A DNA stretch of 9,703 bases. It comes from Deltaproteobacteria bacterium (GTDB lineage Bacteria; Desulfobacterota; Syntrophia; Syntrophales; UBA2192). The notes under the pieces are model-generated. The model had not been told where the DNA came from. It made no database searches and saw only the letters and a list, made by a program, of their open reading frames with translations. Position numbers and translations under genes: made by a program. The stretch lies in contig JAPLJU010000018.1 of assembly GCA_026388445.1 (NCBI GenBank), positions 1 through 9,703 on the forward strand, read 5' to 3'. Below are positions 6,314 to 9,703 of the stretch, in pieces. The number at the start of each line of letters is the position of its first letter. Positions within the stretch are counted from its first letter, which is position 1.

Positions 6314-6832
6314 ATGGCCACGTCGGTTTACCGCATCAGACAGGCGCTGAGGATCCCGCTCGTTCTGGATTCGGTTTTGCTCCTCATCCTCATTCTTGTC
6401 TCGTTCTTCGTCAAAGGATCCACACCAGAGAGAATCGTTTTCTCCGTCGTTTTTATCCCGCTTCTTTACCTGTGTCTGGAGGCGAACACCCGCAGAGTGG
6501 AAACGCAGGGTGAGACCATCCGGCTGATAAGACTTTTCAGGACGAAGGAACTCAACTGGTCAAACATCACGGATGTCGGTGTCGTCATGATGCGGACCAA
6601 AGTCTACGCCGTTCTGACAACGACGAAGGGGTTCCACATCCTTTCGAATTCCTACGAAAACTTTTACGGGCTCCTGAGAACCATTGTTGATCACGTCGAA
6701 AAGGACAGGATAGAAAAAGAGGTTTTAAATCTGCTCGAAAATCCGGTGGAGAACAGGACCAACATATTCTCGGCCTGGGCCGCCGCCGCATTCTTTTGCG
6801 TTATCATCTTTTTTAAACTATTCATGAACTGA
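6314..6832 (+). CDS. Small membrane protein with a PH-like core, function unknown
   Basis: I do not recognise a named family member. The 172 residues show two N-terminal membrane segments (about 15-33 and 41-57), a soluble stretch of about 90 residues and a C-terminal membrane segment (about 151-171). The soluble part (60-128) has alternating beta-like strands and the pattern of bacterial PH-like domains, with RVETQGETIRLIRLF followed by ELNWSNITDVGV, where a strand turns into a W-x-x-I step. These features resemble bPH (DUF304/YdbS-like) membrane proteins, but this is a shape-based guess. A charged, probably helical segment (128-142) precedes the last membrane helix. The start is supported by AGGT six bases before the ATG. 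It is followed after 51 bp by a Fis-like gene. Confidence 0.75.
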   Translation: MATSVYRIRQALRIPLVLDSVLLLILILVSFFVKGSTPERIVFSVVFIPLLYLCLEANTRRVETQGETIRLIRLFRTKELNWSNITDVGVVMMRTKVYAVLTTTKGFHILSNSYENFYGLLRTIVDHVEKDRIEKEVLNLLENPVENRTNIFSAWAAAAFFCVIIFFKLFMN

Positions 6833-6883
6833 TTTTGAAAGACCGGGCATCCGCCCCAAATCCAAGAAAGGGCTTCATCTTTT

Positions 6884-7177
6884 ATGCGAGCCGGTGACTC
6901 CAAGAAAGCGTCCTCCCGCCTGCTGCCTGGGATCGAGGAGGTTCTTGAAAAGAAACTCGAGGAGCTCGTCGTCGTCTTGCGCTCGGGAGACGATAACAAG
7001 AGTCGCCTCTACGAGGACATCCTGAATATCGTGGAAAGGGGGCTGATCAAGATTGCCCTGCGGCGCTCCAATCAGGTCAAGACAACGGCGGCGTCCTTCC
7101 TCGGCATCAACAGGAACACCTTTCAAAAGAAGATGACCCAGCTCGGGATCACGAACGACAAGAAGAAAAAGAAGTAG
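6884..7177 (+). CDS. Fis-like DNA-binding protein (HTH_8)
   Basis: The protein has 97 residues, almost the same as the 98 of E. coli Fis. The C-terminal half (about 45-89) aligns by eye with Fis and with the last domain of NtrC-type activators: LNIVERGLIKIALRR, then the helix-turn-helix core AASFLGINRNTFQKK and LGI. The first 40 residues are charged and less conserved, and the tail is a run of lysines that would add DNA affinity. It has no receiver or AAA+ domain, so it is a stand-alone binding protein, either a nucleoid-associated factor or a local regulator. It lies 47 bp before pdxT. True orthology to fis is not established. Confidence 0.85.
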   Translation: MRAGDSKKASSRLLPGIEEVLEKKLEELVVVLRSGDDNKSRLYEDILNIVERGLIKIALRRSNQVKTTAASFLGINRNTFQKKMTQLGITNDKKKKK

Positions 7178-7224
7178 GCACCGCAGGAAACCGGGGCGAG
7201 AGACTCGCAGGTGATCATCGGGAT

Positions 7225-7800
7225 ATGAAAATCGGGGTTCTGGCCCTTCAGGGCGACTTCAGAGAACACATCCGGATCCTGAAAAAATTGGGGGCCGAGG
7301 CCGTGGAGGTGAGGCTTCCCGCGGAACTCAAAGGCCTCGACGGGCTCATCATCCCGGGTGGCGAGAGCACGACGATCAACAAGATGATGCGGGCGTACGG
7401 GTTTCCGGAAGAAGTAAAAAAGTTCGCCCGGAAGGGTTCACCGGTTTTCGGAACCTGCGCCGGCCTCATCGTGCTCGCGGGGAAAATCGACGACCACAAG
7501 AGTGGGCAGCTGAATTTGATCGACGTCGACGTGAAGCGAAACGCCTACGGACGGCAGGTGGACAGCCGCGAAGCGGACGTGACCCTTGATTTTGCCGGGA
7601 CGAAGCCATACCGCGCCGTCTTCATCCGGGCGCCCCAGATCCGCAAGGCGGGTGCGGGGGTGAAATCGCTCGCCCGTTATGAAGGCAAGACCGTGCTGGC
7701 GAGGCAAAAAAACATCCTGATCTGCAGCTTCCACCCGGAACTCACGGAGGATACAAGAATCCACCAATATTTTCTCGACATGATCCCCAAAAAGGCATAG
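7225..7800 (+). CDS. pdxT: Pyridoxal 5'-phosphate synthase, glutaminase subunit PdxT
   Basis: PdxT is a class I (triad) glutamine amidotransferase that hydrolyses glutamine and passes ammonia to PdxS. The 191 residues match the family length. The catalytic triad is visible: C78 in VFGTCAGLIVLA, and H170 and E172 in CSFHPELTED. The family marks LALQGDFREH (7-15), IIPGGESTT (42-50) and FIRAPQI (133-139) are intact. It lacks only its usual neighbour: pdxS is at 2111-2995 on the other strand. It follows the Fis-like gene by 47 bp. No terminator is visible after its stop codon. Confidence 0.98.
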   Translation: MKIGVLALQGDFREHIRILKKLGAEAVEVRLPAELKGLDGLIIPGGESTTINKMMRAYGFPEEVKKFARKGSPVFGTCAGLIVLAGKIDDHKSGQLNLIDVDVKRNAYGRQVDSREADVTLDFAGTKPYRAVFIRAPQIRKAGAGVKSLARYEGKTVLARQKNILICSFHPELTEDTRIHQYFLDMIPKKA

Positions 7801-7908
7801 AAATTGTAAAATAAACCCCAAGATAGACCTCCCCAGCAAGACCCGGAAATCATTTGATGTTTAGAGCGGAATCCCGCGGGTCGAAATTCCATCAGACCAG
7901 AAAGACTT

Positions 7909-8022
7909 ATGGCCACTGAACGACCGGTAAAGATCAAAAAACTTATGGAAAAAGGGGTCCTCATGCCGCATCCCCTTTCCGTCGAGAAGCAACCGGTACG
8001 CGCCACCTCACGATCAAAAAAA
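7909..8022 (+). pseudogene. Possible 5' fragment of a UDP-GlcNAc pyrophosphorylase-like gene
   Basis: From ATG 7909 the frame reads MATERPVKIKKLMEKGVLMP and continues HPLSVEK. From memory this resembles the first residues of a left-handed beta-helix, UDP-GlcNAc pyrophosphorylase-like protein common in Desulfobacterota, which begins KIKKL(I)xKGVxIPxPxSVEIG. After about residue 38 the frame stays open to 8355, but its composition (Ser/Arg/Lys-rich) shows that it is only the shadow of the GlmS-like gene in another frame. The peptide ends at an A7 run (8016-8022). It could be a gene remnant, the zero-frame part of a frameshifted protein, or chance. No strong ribosome site precedes it. Confidence 0.3.
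8016..8022 (+). other. A7 slippery heptamer between two reading frames
   Basis: In the frame beginning at 7909 the codons are TCA AAA AAA GGG, so the seven A's form A AAA AAA, a standard -1 slippery heptamer. A -1 slip here would join residue 38 of the 7909 peptide to RGETKTPDLANQ and then to the ATG 8058 frame, with no stop codon between. A strong downstream stem or pseudoknot, as expected for programmed slipping, was not found by eye. Confidence 0.3.
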
Positions 8023-8057
8023 GGGGCGAGACGAAAACCCCCGATCTGGCAAACCAG

Positions 8058-9703
8058 ATGTCGAAGATCTTCTCACGGGTTCGAGAAAGAACCCTGGACC
8101 ATGTTCTTTCCCGGCAGATCAAAACATCCCGCTACCTGGGCGGACCGAAAGACCTGCGGGCGCTCGAGCGGATCACCTTCATCCTCAAGCAGCACGTCCC
8201 TTATCGACAGCTCTTCGCGTCGACCGCAAAAACGGCGAAGTTCTTTGACCTCGCCCGGCAGATGGCGGAGCTTCTCCAGCGGGAAGAAGGCAGGGTCGAA
8301 GAGCAGGCAAACGCCTTCTCCACCGAAGACATGGAGGTCATCAACAGCCGGTTGACCCTCCTGAAGGACATCGTGTGGAGCCTCGAGAAGGACATTCTCT
8401 CCAACCTGGAAAAGATCGAGAAGCTCTCCGGCCGTAACCGGCGCGAAGAGGTCAGCCCCGCTGCCTTCGAGAAGTACCGGAAGATCAATTACCTCCTCAA
8501 CAGCCTCGACCGGTTGGAGGTGAGGGGGAGAGACTCGGCAGGGATCCAGATTTTCTTCACCCTGCAGAAAAAAGAGGACCTTGACAGGGCACTCGCGGGA
8601 CTGCGCGAAAAAAATCTTTACAGCAAGTTCGTCGAAAGAACGAAGGGCGGCGATCTGCTGAACGGGTCCATCCACGTGACCGATCATCGCCACCCCGACG
8701 GAGGGGTCCACCTTTCCTTCGTTTACAAGACGGCCTCCATCGTCGGCAAGCTCGGCGATAACGTCCGCAAGCTCCGCGAAGCCGTTTGCGCGGACCAAAT
8801 CCTGCACGCCTTCGCCTGCGAATCCACGGTTTCCGAAACAACCTTCGCCCACACCCGCTGGGCTTCCGTGGGCTCCATCACCGAGGAAAATTGCCACCCC
8901 ATCAACAGCTACACCCTCCGCACGCCGGGACCCGAAGGGCAGATCCCGCCTGCGGGCCTTTGTTCGATCCCCGCAACCATCGCGGAGAAGCTCGCCGCCG
9001 AGACGGTCCCCGGGATGAAGTTCTACCCCGCCTACGGCCCGGGCCTATGGACGGTCAGCGTCGTCCTCAACGGCGACATCGACAACTATCAGATACTCCG
9101 CTCGCTTCTTGAGTCGACCTGCCACTACGAGATTGCCCCGGAGATCACCTCGGATACGAAAATCATCCCCTTGCAGGTCGAGCGTTACCTCGTTGCAGGG
9201 AAGACCCTGGAGGAGGCCTTCCGGCTGGCCGTGAACGATTTCGAGGGCTCCCACGCCATCGCGCTTGCGAGCAACGTGGAGCCGGGGAAGATCTACCTCG
9301 CCCTTAAGGGAAGCGGCCAGGCGATCTTCGTGGGTTTGCGCGAGGACCAGTACCTCTTCGCCTCGGAGCTCTACGGACTCGTGGAGGGCACCTCACGCTT
9401 CATCAAGATGGACGGCGAAAAGCCCCGCGACCCTGATCATCCGGAGTCCTCCGGGCAGATCTTTGTGCTCGATCAGCACTCGGAGGGCGAGCTTGCAGGT
9501 ATTCGCGCCCTCACCTACGACGGATATCCTGTCGGACTGACGGAGTCCATGACCCAGAAGGCCGAGGTGCCGGAGATGAGGCCGGCCGGCGACGTCGGCA
9601 GCGCGGCCGTGGACAGGTTCGCGACGTACGCACACGGCTGGGAGTCCCCGGGGCCAGCCGCATCGCCGACGAATGCCGCGCTGTGGCCGTCAGGGGCACA
9701 GGC
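8058..9703 (+). CDS. Large GlmS-like protein lacking the N-terminal Cys nucleophile (partial, runs off the right edge)
   Basis: The frame is open from 7920 to the window end; the first ATG is at 8058, giving 548 visible codons. Residues 1-145 are mostly helical and charged with no recognised domain. From about 145 a class II glutamine amidotransferase fold follows: RLEVRGRDSAG (152-162, GlmS RLEYRGYDSAG), HTRWASVG (265-272), NCHPI (278-282), VVLNGDIDNY (335-344), TSDTKI (364-369) and a long tail like the GlmS GATase_6 end. By comparison with E. coli GlmS, Arg73, Asn98-Gly99 and Asp123 are kept (R267, N338-G339, D366), while His77 becomes V271 and Cys1-Gly has no counterpart. If SIS domains follow outside the window, the protein would handle fructose/glucosamine 6-phosphate. 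No ribosome site precedes ATG 8058, so the true start is uncertain. Confidence 0.75.
   Translation, partial: MSKIFSRVRERTLDHVLSRQIKTSRYLGGPKDLRALERITFILKQHVPYRQLFASTAKTAKFFDLARQMAELLQREEGRVEEQANAFSTEDMEVINSRLTLLKDIVWSLEKDILSNLEKIEKLSGRNRREEVSPAAFEKYRKINYLLNSLDRLEVRGRDSAGIQIFFTLQKKEDLDRALAGLREKNLYSKFVERTKGGDLLNGSIHVTDHRHPDGGVHLSFVYKTASIVGKLGDNVRKLREAVCADQILHAFACESTVSETTFAHTRWASVGSITEENCHPINSYTLRTPGPEGQIPPAGLCSIPATIAEKLAAETVPGMKFYPAYGPGLWTVSVVLNGDIDNYQILRSLLESTCHYEIAPEITSDTKIIPLQVERYLVAGKTLEEAFRLAVNDFEGSHAIALASNVEPGKIYLALKGSGQAIFVGLREDQYLFASELYGLVEGTSRFIKMDGEKPRDPDHPESSGQIFVLDQHSEGELAGIRALTYDGYPVGLTESMTQKAEVPEMRPAGDVGSAAVDRFATYAHGWESPGPAASPTNAALWPSGAQ

Noticed and set aside
7861..7885. Small GCGG-AATC-CCGC hairpin after pdxT as a terminator
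   Set aside because: The stem is only 4 bp and no T-run follows; too weak to call.
8073..8897. Long open frame on the minus strand (274 codons) under the GlmS-like gene
   Set aside because: The plus-strand frame has clear GlmS motifs over the same bases; the minus frame is an antisense shadow of GC-rich codons with no recognisable domain.
1..9703. CRISPR array, tRNA/rRNA genes, transposase or defence system
   Set aside because: No regularly spaced direct repeats, no cloverleaf-like or rRNA-like stretch and no recombinase or nuclease motifs were seen; the genes are housekeeping.

Overview
The window looks like a piece of a Gram-negative bacterial chromosome carrying mostly housekeeping genes. 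LolA implies an outer membrane. PLP is made by the deoxyxylulose-5-phosphate-independent PdxS/PdxT route. The GlmS-like gene at the right edge resembles, from memory, large GlmS-like proteins of Desulfobacterota (former Deltaproteobacteria, Syntrophales-like). That assignment is inference; nothing in the window is a taxonomic marker. Coding density is high, and no tRNA, rRNA, insertion sequence or CRISPR was seen.

Left half (1-4613), all on the minus strand. Read in transcription order it holds a ComM/YifB-type AAA+ ATPase, pdxS (PLP synthase lyase subunit), ilvE (PLP-dependent branched-chain aminotransferase, 15 bp after pdxS) and then, after a gap of about 285 bp, lolA, which runs off the left edge. 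The ilvE-lolA gap is the most interesting non-coding stretch. It is AT-rich and holds three DnaA-box-like 9-mers in the same orientation at an exact 12-bp period, a fourth in the opposite orientation, and a perfect 8-5-8 inverted repeat. It may be a DnaA-controlled region or a replication origin.

Centre (4614-4835). This is a divergent intergenic region with a good minus-strand promoter candidate for comM and a GC-rich hairpin in its leader. comM starts at TTG.

Right half (4836-9703), all on the plus strand: murI (glutamate racemase), moaC (molybdenum cofactor), a small membrane protein with a PH-like core, a Fis-like DNA-binding protein, pdxT (glutaminase partner of PdxS) and the first 548 codons of a large GlmS-like protein. 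PdxS and PdxT form one enzyme, yet their genes here are about 4.2 kb apart on opposite strands, so they must be expressed in balance from separate promoters.

The GlmS-like gene is unusual. It keeps the RLExRGxDSAG, HTRWA and NGxIxN landmarks of a class II glutamine amidotransferase domain, but the N-terminal Cys-Gly nucleophile is missing and about 150 mostly helical residues stand in front of the domain. Just upstream, in another frame, is a short peptide that may be the start of a different gene (a UDP-GlcNAc pyrophosphorylase-like protein). An A7 slippery run lies between the two. A programmed frameshift, a deletion fusion, a misassembly or a naturally Cys-less protein are all possible.
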